Source of the DNA: Lysinibacillus sp. ZYM-1
Lineage (GTDB): Bacteria > Bacillota > Bacilli > Bacillales_A > Planococcaceae
Direction of reading: 5' to 3'
Assembly (NCBI RefSeq): GCF_001308875.1
Contig: NZ_KQ465112.1
Span: 1 to 64,000, forward strand
Length of the DNA stretch: 64,000 nucleotides
Below are positions 55,358-64,000 of the stretch, one piece after another. The position numbers were made by a program, and so were the translations under genes. The notes below the pieces were generated by a model. That model ran no database searches and was not told the DNA's origin. It saw only the letters and a program-made list of their open reading frames with translations. Every line of letters begins with the position of its first letter. Position 1 is the stretch's first letter.

Positions 55358-56275
55358 TTGAGTAGTTCAGCTCCTAAGCTTACAGATTCAGAAACTAAGT
55401 TCAATCCTCCTCAAAATAATAGAGATTCTGAGACAAAGTCTAAAACATACTGGTCGTTAGTGGGGAAAAGAATAATAACAAACAAAAGTGCTGTTAGTGG
55501 GGCCTGTATTTTATTGTTCTTCGTGTCAATTTCCTTACTTGCTCCTTGGATTGCCCCACATCCAGTTGACGTAATGAATTTCGAACAAAGGTTTTTACCT
55601 CCAGGAGGACAACATTTTTTAGGGACAGATGATTTTGGGCGAGATATATTTTCTAGAATATTATACGGAGGTCGGGTTTCCTTAATGATGGGGCTTGTTG
55701 CAGTGCTAATCGCAGGCGTTATCGGGGTCACTTTAGGAGTAATATCAGGCTATTACCGTAGATTTGATATTTATATTATGCAGGTTATGGATATTTTACT
55801 GGCTTTTCCCTCCCTCCTTCTTGCCATTGCTATTATTGCTGTGCTTGGGGTCGGATTAACTAACGCGATGATTGCGGTTGCAATCTCTGCTATACCTTCT
55901 TATGTAAGAGTGGTTCGAGGATCAGTCTTATCAATAAGGGAAAAAGAATATATAGAGGCAGTAAAGGCACTTGGTGTTTCGGATTTTAAAATAATTTTAA
56001 AGCACGTATTTCCTAACGTATTATCACCAATAATTGTTTTATCCAGTTTACAATTTGGAACTAGTATTCTAGTAGCCGCAGCGTTAAGTTTCTTAGGGCT
56101 CGGTGCTCAGCCGCCTACTCCTGAATGGGGATCTATGGCTTACGTTGGGAAAGCTTTTTTAGGGCAGGCTTGGTGGATGTCCCTTTTCCCAGGTTTGGCA
56201 ATTATGTTAGTCGTACTTGGTTTTAACCTGCTAGGTGACGGATTGCGTGATGCGCTAGATCCAAGGCAAAAATAA
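55358..56275 (+). CDS. Peptide ABC transporter permease, DppC-like
   Basis: This is a 305-residue protein. A polar N-terminal tail (1-40) precedes six membrane segments, with HFLGTDDFGRDIFSRILYGGR and the EAA loop VRGSVLSIREKEYIEAVKAL as in DppC/OppC. TTG 55358 is the start, after GGGAGG. It is 17 bases after dppB and closely followed by the ATPase genes. Confidence 0.93.
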   Translation: MSSSAPKLTDSETKFNPPQNNRDSETKSKTYWSLVGKRIITNKSAVSGACILLFFVSISLLAPWIAPHPVDVMNFEQRFLPPGGQHFLGTDDFGRDIFSRILYGGRVSLMMGLVAVLIAGVIGVTLGVISGYYRRFDIYIMQVMDILLAFPSLLLAIAIIAVLGVGLTNAMIAVAISAIPSYVRVVRGSVLSIREKEYIEAVKALGVSDFKIILKHVFPNVLSPIIVLSSLQFGTSILVAAALSFLGLGAQPPTPEWGSMAYVGKAFLGQAWWMSLFPGLAIMLVVLGFNLLGDGLRDALDPRQK

Positions 56276-56294
56276 CTGCTTGGGAGTGAAAAAG

Positions 56295-57299
56295 ATGGGA
56301 ACTGACCTTGTAAAAAAAGAAGCGCTTCTAAAAGTGGAAGACCTTTCTATTAAATTTAAAACGGGGAAGAAAGATTTTGTGAGTGCAGTGAGTCAGGTGA
56401 ACTTTACAATTAATAAAGGTGAAACACTCGCTTTAGTAGGAGAATCTGGGTGTGGTAAAAGCGTTACCTCCCTTTCCATAATGAGATTAATATCAAATAG
56501 TGTAGGGAAAATTGATGGGAAAATTATTTTTAAAGATAAGGATTTTATTCAATTAACTGAAAAGGAAATGCGTTCAATTCGTGGGAAAGATGTTTCAATG
56601 ATTTTCCAAGAGCCTATGACCTCCTTAAATCCTGTTCATAGAATTGGAAAACAGATTAGTGAGGTTCTTAAGCTTCATACGGATGCCTCAGGAGATGAGT
56701 TAAAAAAGCAAACGGTTGATATCTTAAAAAAGGTTGGAATTCCACGCCCAGAAAAGATTGTAAGCGAATATCCACATCAACTTTCTGGAGGAATGAGACA
56801 AAGGATAATGATTGCGATGGCAATGGCTTGTAATCCTAGTCTATTAATTGCTGATGAGCCGACAACAGCATTAGATGTAACGATACAAGCGCAAATTTTA
56901 GACTTAATGAATGATCTCAAAACTAACTACGATACAGCAATACTATTAATAACTCATGATTTAGGTGTTGTAGCAGAAATGGCTGATCGGGTTATGGTCA
57001 TGTATTATGGACAAATTGTTGAAGAAGCACATGTAAAAACGATCTTTAAAAATCCACAACATCCTTATACCATCGGTCTATTAAATTCTATTCCTAGTCT
57101 TGAAGATGAGCAAGATAAACTACAACCAATTGAAGGCAATGTACCTAATATCGGAGAGGTAACGAAAGGATGTCCTTTCTTTTTTCGATGCACCCAAGCT
57201 CATTCAAAATGTTTTGAAAGAAACCCACCTCTAATAAAAACGAATAACGAACACGCAGTAAGATGTTGGCTATATATTCATGAGGAGGTATTAGCATGA
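56295..57299 (+). CDS. Peptide ABC transporter ATPase, DppD-like
   Basis: This is a 334-residue ATPase. Walker A is GESGCGKS, Q-loop FQEPMTSLNP, signature LSGGMRQR and Walker B LLIADEPTT. The C-terminal oligopeptide-transporter extension has the Cys-rich segment GCPFFFRCTQAHSKC, a likely Fe-S site. TTG 56280 opens the frame, but ATG 56295 after GGGAG is preferred. It overlaps the next gene by 4 bases. Confidence 0.94.
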   Translation: MGTDLVKKEALLKVEDLSIKFKTGKKDFVSAVSQVNFTINKGETLALVGESGCGKSVTSLSIMRLISNSVGKIDGKIIFKDKDFIQLTEKEMRSIRGKDVSMIFQEPMTSLNPVHRIGKQISEVLKLHTDASGDELKKQTVDILKKVGIPRPEKIVSEYPHQLSGGMRQRIMIAMAMACNPSLLIADEPTTALDVTIQAQILDLMNDLKTNYDTAILLITHDLGVVAEMADRVMVMYYGQIVEEAHVKTIFKNPQHPYTIGLLNSIPSLEDEQDKLQPIEGNVPNIGEVTKGCPFFFRCTQAHSKCFERNPPLIKTNNEHAVRCWLYIHEEVLA

Positions 57300-58294
57300 G
57301 CGAAATACTGCTAGAGGTTCATAACCTAAAAACATATTTTCCGATAAATAATGGCTTTATTTCTAAAAAGAAAGACTTTGTTAAAGCTGTTGATGGCGTT
57401 ACTTTCAAGCTATTTAAAGGAGAAACATTGGGGATTGTTGGAGAAAGCGGCTGTGGCAAGTCTACAACTGGAAGAAGTATCTTGAAATTAATTGAACCAA
57501 CAAGTGGCGAAATTATATTTGAAGGCAGAGATGTTCTAAGCTTGAGTAAGCAAGAATTGAGAAGGCTCAGAAAACAAATGCAGATTGTTTTCCAGGATCC
57601 GTTTGCTTCTTTAAATCCTCGTTTACGAATCTCTTCTATTTTAGAAGAAGCACTATTAACACATGGAATAGGAAAGAGTAAGAAAGAAAGAAGGCAGAAA
57701 GTATTAGAAATACTGCAAATGGTAGGATTAAATGCTTTTCATGCAGATCGCTATCCTCATGAATTTAGTGGGGGTCAAAGACAAAGAATAGGAATCGCCC
57801 GAGCAATTGCGGTAGGTCCATCGCTCATAATAGCTGATGAGCCAGTTTCTGCTTTGGATGTATCTGTTCAAGCACAAATACTTAATCTGTTTCAGAGTCT
57901 TCAGAAAGAATTAGGGCTAACATACATTTTTATTGCTCATGATTTAAGTGTTGTTAAACACATTAGTGACAGAGTTGGCGTAATGTATCTAGGAAGAATG
58001 GTAGAGTTTGCAGATAAAAACCAAATGTTTTCAGAACCGCTTCATCCTTATACAAAATCCCTTATGTCTTCTGTTCCAGTCCCTAATCCTGAAAATAAAA
58101 AAAAAGACCGGATAATTTTAACTGGTGATGTTCCGAATCCAGCAAATCCCCCTCTTGGTTGTACTTTCCATCCTCGGTGTTTCGCATGTATGGAAGTATG
58201 TAAGACAAAAAATCCTCGAAACATAGAGGTTAAACCAGGACATTTTGTAGCTTGTCACTTGTTTGAACCTGAAATAATGGGCGTAAGAGACTAA
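57296..58294 (+). CDS. Peptide ABC transporter ATPase, DppF/OppF-like
   Basis: This is a 332-residue ATPase partner of DppD. Walker A is GESGCGKST, Q-loop FQDPFASLNP, signature FSGGQRQR and Walker B LIIADEPVS. The C-terminal extension has GCTFHPRCFACMEVC. It starts within the stop of the DppD gene. It completes a five-component importer with all parts intact. Confidence 0.94.
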   Translation: MSEILLEVHNLKTYFPINNGFISKKKDFVKAVDGVTFKLFKGETLGIVGESGCGKSTTGRSILKLIEPTSGEIIFEGRDVLSLSKQELRRLRKQMQIVFQDPFASLNPRLRISSILEEALLTHGIGKSKKERRQKVLEILQMVGLNAFHADRYPHEFSGGQRQRIGIARAIAVGPSLIIADEPVSALDVSVQAQILNLFQSLQKELGLTYIFIAHDLSVVKHISDRVGVMYLGRMVEFADKNQMFSEPLHPYTKSLMSSVPVPNPENKKKDRIILTGDVPNPANPPLGCTFHPRCFACMEVCKTKNPRNIEVKPGHFVACHLFEPEIMGVRD

Positions 58295-58328
58295 AAGTAA
58301 TTTTATATAAAAAGGAAGGTATTACTCT

Positions 58329-59459
58329 ATGGATATAAATAAAATTTCATTGCAAAGAATTAAATTACCCTTAAAAGCTTCATTTGAAACTAGCTTCGGT
58401 AAAGTGATTGAAAAGGATATTATCATCGTTAAGGTGCATAGCGGAGATAAAGTTGGCTTTGCTGAAAGTGTCGCGATGCCTTTTCCTATCTACAACGAAG
58501 AGACTACAGGTACAGTATGGCACATGCTCGAAACTTACTTGATCCCACAGCTATTAGATAAAGAAATTAAAGAGCCCAAGGATTTCTCAGAATTGTTTTC
58601 ATATATACGTAGAAATAACATGGCAAAAGCAGCTCTTGAAATGGCAATTTGGGATTTATATAGCAAGCAAAAAGGGCAAACGCTTTCTACTATACTGGGC
58701 GGAAAGCGATCAGAGATTGAAGTGGGCGTGAGCATCGGAATTGAAAATAACATAGAAACTCTATTAAACAAGGTGGAAGGTTTTTTAGAGGATGGATACA
58801 AAAAGATTAAAGTGAAAATTAAACCTGGATGGGACATTAAACCCCTAGAGGCTATTCGGAAAAAGTTCGGAGAACAAATTCCACTAATGGCAGATGCAAA
58901 TTCGTGTTACAACCTGAATGATTTACAGCTATTAAAAGAATTAGATCAGTTTAATTTAATGATGATTGAACAGCCGTTAGCTCATGACGACATAATAGAT
59001 CACGCAAAATTACAAGAAACATTAACAACGCCAATCTGTTTAGATGAAAGTATTCATTCAGTGGAAGACGCAAGAAAGGCAATCGAAATTAATGCTTGCA
59101 AAATTATTAATATTAAGGTTGGTCGGGTTGGCGGGCTATTTGAAGCAATTAAAATGCACAATCTTTGTGAGGAAAATAACATTCCTGTGTGGTGTGGTGG
59201 AATGCTTGAAGCTGGAATAGGTAGGGCTCATAACATCGCTGTGGCTTCATTAAGTAACTTTAGTATTCCAGGTGATACTTCTGCTTCCAGCCGTTATTTT
59301 GATGAAGATATCATTTTACCAGAAGTGACGCTTTCGAAACCTGGCATTATCACGGTTCCAGAACAACCCGGCATTGGTTTTGAGGTTAACCAGGAAGCTA
59401 TTAATCAGTTCACAGTTAATCAAAAGGAGTTTATAAGAGATAAAATAAAGTACTACTAA
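58329..59459 (+). CDS. N-succinylamino acid racemase / o-succinylbenzoate synthase-type enolase
   Basis: This is a 376-residue enolase-superfamily enzyme. The catalytic KxK is Lys161/Lys163 (KKIKVKIKPG), metal ligands are Asp189, Glu214 and Asp239, and the opposite base is Lys263 (NIKVGRVGG). The C-terminal WCGGMLEAGIGRAHNIAVAS with PGDTSASSRYF matches the NSAR/OSBS type better than Ala-Glu dipeptide epimerases. Followed by a GNAT and an M20 hydrolase, it repeats the Geobacillus arrangement in which N-succinyl-D-amino acids are racemised. A menaquinone role is unlikely, as no men genes are near. AAAGGAAGG precedes the ATG. Confidence 0.85.
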   Translation: MDINKISLQRIKLPLKASFETSFGKVIEKDIIIVKVHSGDKVGFAESVAMPFPIYNEETTGTVWHMLETYLIPQLLDKEIKEPKDFSELFSYIRRNNMAKAALEMAIWDLYSKQKGQTLSTILGGKRSEIEVGVSIGIENNIETLLNKVEGFLEDGYKKIKVKIKPGWDIKPLEAIRKKFGEQIPLMADANSCYNLNDLQLLKELDQFNLMMIEQPLAHDDIIDHAKLQETLTTPICLDESIHSVEDARKAIEINACKIINIKVGRVGGLFEAIKMHNLCEENNIPVWCGGMLEAGIGRAHNIAVASLSNFSIPGDTSASSRYFDEDIILPEVTLSKPGIITVPEQPGIGFEVNQEAINQFTVNQKEFIRDKIKYY

Positions 59460-59500
59460 AGGATTTCAAGTTGAATTTATGATGGGTGGGGGATATACAA

Positions 59501-60343
59501 ATGGTTTTAACACAACCAATCGTCTATAAAAATGTCATAGGTTTAAAGGAAATACAAGATGTAGTTTGTTTTCAAGAAGAAATCTGGAACAAAGATGCTG
59601 TAACACCTCTTCCGCAGCTTATTGCTGCTACTCAAAATGGTGGAACCATAGTTGGAGCGTTTATTGAAGGTGAATTAATTGGGTTTTCATATGGTTTTTC
59701 AGGCTTTAAGAATGGGAAGAAGTATTTAATTTCTCATATGACTGGCGTCCATAGTAAGTATCATAATTATGGGATTGGCTTACAGCTAAAACTTAAGCAA
59801 AGAGAGTGGGCAGTTGATTACGGCTATCAAAAAATTGTATGGACATTTGATCCTTTAGAAGCCAAAAATGCATATTTTAATCTTAATAAGCTAGGGGCAT
59901 ACTCGAAAACGTACTTTCCTTCTTACTATGGTGAAATGAGCGATAAACTTAATAAAGGTCTACCTTCTGATCGTTTGTTAGTAGAATGGGATATTTGTTC
60001 GAACCGGGTAACGAAGGCACTTACAGGAGTACTCAAAAATGATGCTTTAGTTAATCAATATAAGCCTCTTCTGTCTTATAGCGATAGTAGAAATATTCCA
60101 TATCCCCAAGAGGTAGAATCGATAAAGGCAGAAGAAGGATATTTAATTCCTGTCCCAGCAAACTTTCAAATTTTGAAACAAGAGGATTTTGAAGCTGCGA
60201 AGGCATGGAGGTATAAGTTGAGAGACGCAGTAAGCGATGCTTTCTCAAGAGGCTTTGTAGTAACTGGAATGTTAAAAAAGAATTTAGCCAACATCCATTT
60301 TTATGTAATTGAAAATAAAACGATGGAGTCTTTATATGATTGA
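59501..60343 (+). CDS. GNAT acyltransferase (COG3375-like), probable D-amino acid N-succinyltransferase
   Basis: This 280-residue protein has an N-terminal GNAT fold (about 10-150) with GTIVGAFIEGELIGFSYGFS and the acyl-CoA loop GVHSKYHNYGIGLQLKLKQR, plus a C-terminal extension seen in COG3375 proteins. In Geobacillus the homologous gene beside NSAR encodes a succinyl-CoA:D-amino acid succinyltransferase, so that activity is inferred. GTG 59486 opens the frame, but ATG 59501 lies 8 bases after GGTGGGGG. It overlaps the M20 gene by 8 bases. Confidence 0.82.
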   Translation: MVLTQPIVYKNVIGLKEIQDVVCFQEEIWNKDAVTPLPQLIAATQNGGTIVGAFIEGELIGFSYGFSGFKNGKKYLISHMTGVHSKYHNYGIGLQLKLKQREWAVDYGYQKIVWTFDPLEAKNAYFNLNKLGAYSKTYFPSYYGEMSDKLNKGLPSDRLLVEWDICSNRVTKALTGVLKNDALVNQYKPLLSYSDSRNIPYPQEVESIKAEEGYLIPVPANFQILKQEDFEAAKAWRYKLRDAVSDAFSRGFVVTGMLKKNLANIHFYVIENKTMESLYD

Positions 60344-61499
60344 AAAAATCAAAAATTGGGTTGATGAGAATAAAGCGTTAATAAAATCTACGTACCATCA
60401 TTTTCATTCCAATGCTGAAATTAGCTGGAAGGAAAAAGAGACAACAGAGTATTTATGTAAGAAATTAGAAAATTTAGGGATTTCTTTTGAGAGGTTTGAG
60501 GATCATACCGGTGTTGTTGGATATTGGGGAAATAAAGAACTTGGTCCTACCATTGGGATTAGAGCAGATATTGATGCGTTATGGCAATTGGTCGACGGGG
60601 AATGGAAAGCCAATCATTCCTGTGGTCATGATGCTCATATGACTATAGTTCTTCATACTATTACTTGTCTAAAAGAATTAGGTTTTCAACCACAGGGTCT
60701 TATTAAAATTATTTTTCAGCCAGCCGAGGAATCCGGTTTAGGTGCGAAAGCTCTAATAGATAAAGGTATAATCGACGATGTCGATTATATGCTAGGGATA
60801 CATGTGCGTCCAATTCAGGAATTAAAATTTGGGCAAGCATCTCCTGCAATTTATCATGGTGCGACAACCCTACTTAAAGGAAAGATTCAAGGAATGCAGG
60901 CTCATGGTTCACGACCTAATCTAGGAATAAATGTTGTTGATTCACTTGGAGCCATCATTCAAGCTGTTAACTCAGTCAAAACGGATCCGACATTATCTGC
61001 ATCTGCTAAAATAACTATGGTTCAGGCAGGTGGAAACAATATTAATATCATTCCCGACTATGCTGAATTTGGCATTGATGTCCGTGCACAACAGAACTAC
61101 GTGATGGACGATTTACTTAAGAAGGTAGAATATGCCATTCTCTCTTCGGGCTCAGCAAACGGAGCAAAGGTCGAAATGGAAAAGCTAGCCTCAATGATTG
61201 CTGCGGAACCTAGTCCACAAATTGAAGAACTAGTGGGAGAAGCCATTATTGAAGCTCTTGGGAATGATGCACTCACTGCTCCAGTCATTACACCTGGTGG
61301 AGAAGATTTCCATTATTATAAAAAGTATTTTCCTAATATTAAAGCAACAATGATTGGACTTGGTACGGATTTACAACCAGGACTCCACCATCCTAATATG
61401 AATTTTAACTTAGATGCTTTACAAAATGGTGTGATAATACTTTCTATTACTGCCCTTAAGTTATTAAAAGCAAAGGTGAAGATTAATGAGACTATTTAA
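60336..61499 (+). CDS. M20 amidohydrolase, probable N-acyl (succinyl)-L-amino acid hydrolase
   Basis: This is a 387-residue M20D metallohydrolase. Metal and catalytic motifs are GIRADIDAL, HSCGHDAHMTI, FQPAEESGLGAKAL and GIHVRP; GGEDFHYY near the end is the last ligand. A lid domain occupies about 185-300. ATG 60336 overlaps the GNAT stop and follows GGAG, whereas an earlier in-frame start (60309) lies deep in that gene. By context it would remove succinate from N-succinyl-L-amino acids. Confidence 0.88.
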   Translation: MIEKIKNWVDENKALIKSTYHHFHSNAEISWKEKETTEYLCKKLENLGISFERFEDHTGVVGYWGNKELGPTIGIRADIDALWQLVDGEWKANHSCGHDAHMTIVLHTITCLKELGFQPQGLIKIIFQPAEESGLGAKALIDKGIIDDVDYMLGIHVRPIQELKFGQASPAIYHGATTLLKGKIQGMQAHGSRPNLGINVVDSLGAIIQAVNSVKTDPTLSASAKITMVQAGGNNINIIPDYAEFGIDVRAQQNYVMDDLLKKVEYAILSSGSANGAKVEMEKLASMIAAEPSPQIEELVGEAIIEALGNDALTAPVITPGGEDFHYYKKYFPNIKATMIGLGTDLQPGLHHPNMNFNLDALQNGVIILSITALKLLKAKVKINETI

Positions 61500-61596
61500 A
61501 ATTATACCCACTATTTGGAGGTATACAAATAATTTTCTGAATAATAAAAATAGTTTATTATATATTTCCGGATAAATGAAAAAGGAGTGATAAAAA

Positions 61597-63702
61597 ATGT
61601 TAAGAACTACAGAGCCAGAAGATATTTATAAGTTTGAGTGGCCAAGTAATCCTGTCATTTCTCCTGATGGACAACAGGTAGTATATGAAAGAACGATAGC
61701 TGTTAAAGAAAATAGTTACGAAACACATTTATATTTAAGCGATGTAGAGGGAAAAACGAGAAGAGTCTTGACATCCTCCGGCACCAAGAACTTCAATCCT
61801 GTCTGGTCACCCGATGGAAAAACCATAGCATTTATCTCAAACCGTGCTTACGGAATGCAGGCATGGCTGTTATCTCTCGAAGGTGGAGAGGCTCAGTGTC
61901 TGACAAAGTTCCGACAAGGAATTAGCTCGATTGTATGGTCTCCTAACGGTAAGACGATTTATGGGCTGGTGCCTGTAGTTGGAAATTCAAAACTAGAAAC
62001 TTTTCATGAAAATGGAACAATTAATGAAGCAAATAGTGAGCAGGAACAAGAAGAGAAGTTATGGAGAGAAGGAACTAAACGCTTTCATCATCTATATTAC
62101 AAAAACGATGGAATTGGTTTTCATAAACCGTACAAACGCCAAATTGTTGCTATTAATATAGATACTAGATCCTTCGTTTTAATAACAAAAGGACCATTTG
62201 AAGTCAATCAGCCTGATGTTTCTCCAGATGGTAAATATATCGTGTTCAGTTCAAGCACAGAAAATCAAAATTCTCTTTTTGGAGGACAGATCTATCGCGT
62301 GCCAGCTTCCGGAGGAGAAGTGGAGTTGCTATACAGTGATTCGGAAGCAAGCTCACCTTCTTATTCACCTGATGGAAAGTGGATAGCATTTTTTGGAAAC
62401 CATGCAGATCAGAGGGAATTGCTTGTCATACCTTCAGATAATGGAAATGTAAGGTGTTTAAGTGAAAAATATCAAGATACACTCATGGATATGACTTTTA
62501 CAGATATGCGTAACCTCAGATATGCACTTCGCCCTCAATGGTCTAATAATAGTAGATATATTTATGCTCTTAGTACTCGTGAAGGACGAAATGAAATTGT
62601 TAGATTCTCAAATGATAAAAATGACGATCGTCCAGTAATAATTGTTGGTGGAGACCGAGCTATTTTTCAATTTTCATTTGATAGAGAAGAGATGATTAGT
62701 ATTGCCTATTCGACAGTTAATCACCCAGGTAAGGTATCTGCAATTAGAATTGATGAAACGAAAACAGTTGATTGTAAGTATCGGTATCCAACAGAAGCTT
62801 TTTCTCAATTAAATGTGCCGATCTTTCCTGAGAATGAGGTTCGGCTGGATGACTGCAACGATAAGTTATTATCCGAACTAATCGTAGTTGAACCTGAGGT
62901 TTTTTCGTATAGATCTGTTGATAACTGGTATATGCAGGGTTTTATTTTAAAACCAGCAAACTTTGATCCTGAGAAAAAATATCCCGTTTTGTTAGATATA
63001 CATGGAGGACCGCATTCTGCATATGGTTTCACCTATTTCCATCAATTACAATTATTTGCTGCCCGAGGTTACGCAGTTATCTATACTAATCCACGAGGCA
63101 GCTCAGGATTTGGTGTTGAATTTACTAATGCAGTACATGGTGATTATGGTGGAAAGGATATGAATGATATTTTGAATGGGCTAGAGTATGCCTTACAAAA
63201 AAATCAATATCTTGATGAAAATAGGTTGGCTGTTAATGGAATTAGTTACGGTGGATTTATGGTAAATTGGCTCATATCTCACACCGATAGATTTTTTGCA
63301 GCTGTTTCAGAAGGTTGTATTTCGAACTGGATTTCAATGTATGGTACAAGCGATATAGCACCATATTTTATTGAACAGGAGTTTCTTGGAAAAACAGAAG
63401 TGGAGAATCTTTGGAAATTTTCACCTCTTGCTTATGTAGATAATGTAAAAACACCACTTTTACTTCTACATTGTGAAGATGATTTGAGATGTCCAATGGA
63501 GCAGGCTGAGCAATTTTATTCTCATATTAAGCGTCGAGGTGGAGAAGTAGAACTAATTCGTATCCCGCAATCAAGTCATGGGCTCCTCCAATACGGTAAA
63601 CCTAAATTAAGAATAGCTAGATTGAATTCGATGCTTGATTATATAAACGCACATTTGCCTGTAGAAGATTTCTCGAACCTAGTAATTACTAAGAAACAAT
63701 AA
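61597..63702 (+). CDS. S9-family prolyl-oligopeptidase-like serine peptidase
   Basis: This is a 701-residue protein. A seven-bladed propeller-type N-terminal part has WD40-like PDGK units (for example NPVISPDGQQVVYERT, PVWSPDGKTIAFIS, PSYSPDGKWIAFFG). The C-terminal alpha/beta hydrolase (about 450-690) has nucleophile GISYGGF (Ser near 550), Asp in CEDDLRCP and His in SSHGLLQ. It has no signal peptide, so it should cut imported oligopeptides in the cytoplasm, as acylaminoacyl peptidases do. AAAGGAGTGAT precedes the ATG. Confidence 0.93.
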   Translation: MLRTTEPEDIYKFEWPSNPVISPDGQQVVYERTIAVKENSYETHLYLSDVEGKTRRVLTSSGTKNFNPVWSPDGKTIAFISNRAYGMQAWLLSLEGGEAQCLTKFRQGISSIVWSPNGKTIYGLVPVVGNSKLETFHENGTINEANSEQEQEEKLWREGTKRFHHLYYKNDGIGFHKPYKRQIVAINIDTRSFVLITKGPFEVNQPDVSPDGKYIVFSSSTENQNSLFGGQIYRVPASGGEVELLYSDSEASSPSYSPDGKWIAFFGNHADQRELLVIPSDNGNVRCLSEKYQDTLMDMTFTDMRNLRYALRPQWSNNSRYIYALSTREGRNEIVRFSNDKNDDRPVIIVGGDRAIFQFSFDREEMISIAYSTVNHPGKVSAIRIDETKTVDCKYRYPTEAFSQLNVPIFPENEVRLDDCNDKLLSELIVVEPEVFSYRSVDNWYMQGFILKPANFDPEKKYPVLLDIHGGPHSAYGFTYFHQLQLFAARGYAVIYTNPRGSSGFGVEFTNAVHGDYGGKDMNDILNGLEYALQKNQYLDENRLAVNGISYGGFMVNWLISHTDRFFAAVSEGCISNWISMYGTSDIAPYFIEQEFLGKTEVENLWKFSPLAYVDNVKTPLLLLHCEDDLRCPMEQAEQFYSHIKRRGGEVELIRIPQSSHGLLQYGKPKLRIARLNSMLDYINAHLPVEDFSNLVITKKQ

Positions 63703-63771
63703 TGAGAGGGTAATAGTTAGATCTATCCGATCTAAATTATTTTATACAACAACGCTGAAGGAGGAAAAGAT

Positions 63772-64000
63772 ATGAAAGTAGATGTAAATTTTCAAGCATT
63801 TGAAGAGGCTGGCCAAAAGATAGTGGAAAAACATAAGATTCCTGGTGCCTCTGTTGCAATTGCCAAAGAAGGGGAGATCCTTTATCATAAAGGTTTTGGA
63901 TTCCGCAATGTGGAGGACTCACTTCCTATAACTGAAGATACTGTTTTCGGTATTGGATCGATTACAAAATCATTTTCCTGTGTGGCTATTATGCAACTGC
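63772..64000 (+). CDS. Serine hydrolase, beta-lactamase/S12 family (cut by window edge)
   Basis: The first 76 residues are visible. The active-site SxxK is Ser63-Ile-Thr-Lys66 in FGIGSITKSF, after IPGASVAIAKEGEILYHKGF, a pattern of class C beta-lactamase-like esterases, D-aminopeptidases and MlrB-type peptidases. There is no signal peptide at the start. AGGAGG lies 7-8 bases before the ATG. Its place at the end of a peptide-use cluster suggests a peptidase rather than antibiotic resistance. Confidence 0.85.
   Translation, partial: MKVDVNFQAFEEAGQKIVEKHKIPGASVAIAKEGEILYHKGFGFRNVEDSLPITEDTVFGIGSITKSFSCVAIMQL

Noticed and set aside
58329-59459. Ala-Glu dipeptide epimerase or muconate cycloisomerase
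   Set aside because: The C-terminal GIGRAHN...PGDTSASSRYF pattern and the GNAT/M20 neighbours fit the NSAR/OSBS type better.
63772-64000. Antibiotic-resistance beta-lactamase
   Set aside because: No signal peptide and located in a peptide-catabolic cluster; the SxxK family also contains peptidases and esterases, and the gene is truncated.

Overview
The window looks like the chromosome of a Bacillaceae/Planococcaceae bacterium, most likely Lysinibacillus. The DNA is AT-rich with strong AGGAGG ribosome sites. The leucine dehydrogenase at 11586-12680 is nearly identical, as far as I remember it, to the Lysinibacillus sphaericus enzyme. No rRNA, tRNA or CRISPR array was seen.

Layout. (1) 1-8300 is an accessory, decayed-prophage-like strip. 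It holds a broken HEPN-domain gene, an Xre repressor facing a small acidic protein gene across a promoter with paired operators, a row of five hairpins that all show the same 8-base loop, a degenerate ~60-bp tandem array, the C-terminal part of a phage tape-measure protein on a foreign N-terminus, a phage HTH protein, a serine recombinase with a res-like site, and small orphan ORFs. An acyltransferase gene sits inside it. (2) 8600-11200: FapA-family protein, glycerophosphodiester phosphodiesterase, DUF2627 protein. (3) 11300-27000 is a catabolic block for branched-chain amino acids and propionyl-CoA: leucine dehydrogenase, the branched-chain 2-oxoacid dehydrogenase complex (lpdV, bkdAA, bkdAB, bkdB), methylmalonyl-CoA mutase (mutA, mutB), its GTPase chaperone meaB, methylmalonyl-CoA epimerase and an acyl-CoA carboxyltransferase. 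Interleaved are a bacilliredoxin, an aromatic-acid-exporter-like protein and the 31-residue stressosome anchor Prli42. (4) 27000-42100 is mixed housekeeping and signalling: peptidase T-like enzyme, CheW, a c-di-GMP-I riboswitch ahead of a secreted protein, a carboxy(nor)spermidine dehydrogenase/decarboxylase pair, a chemoreceptor, a TPR protein, transporters and an AraC regulator. (5) 42300-46000: a biotin operon bioD-bioA-bioY-bioB behind a BirA-type operator. (6) 46000-50900: a repeat-rich spacer, a LysE exporter divergent from an Xre-cupin regulator, an aminotransferase divergent from a MocR regulator with a clear three-site operator, and a decayed gene. (7) 51160-64000: a long co-directional cluster with an M81 (MlrC-like) peptidase, a complete dipeptide/oligopeptide ABC transporter, an N-succinylamino-acid-racemase-type enolase, a COG3375-like GNAT, an M20 amidohydrolase, an S9 peptidase and, cut by the window edge, an S12/beta-lactamase-family hydrolase.

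How the genes fit together. Region 3 can carry Val/Ile/Leu from deamination to acyl-CoA and take propionyl-CoA to succinyl-CoA, although bkdR, ptb and buk, which flank these genes in Bacillus subtilis, are absent. Region 7 reads as a pathway that imports peptides, hydrolyses them and converts D-residues to L-amino acids by N-succinylation, racemisation and desuccinylation. The candidate novel items are the five-hairpin RNA (1728-1890), the ~60-bp array (2320-3135) and the combined D-peptide cluster.
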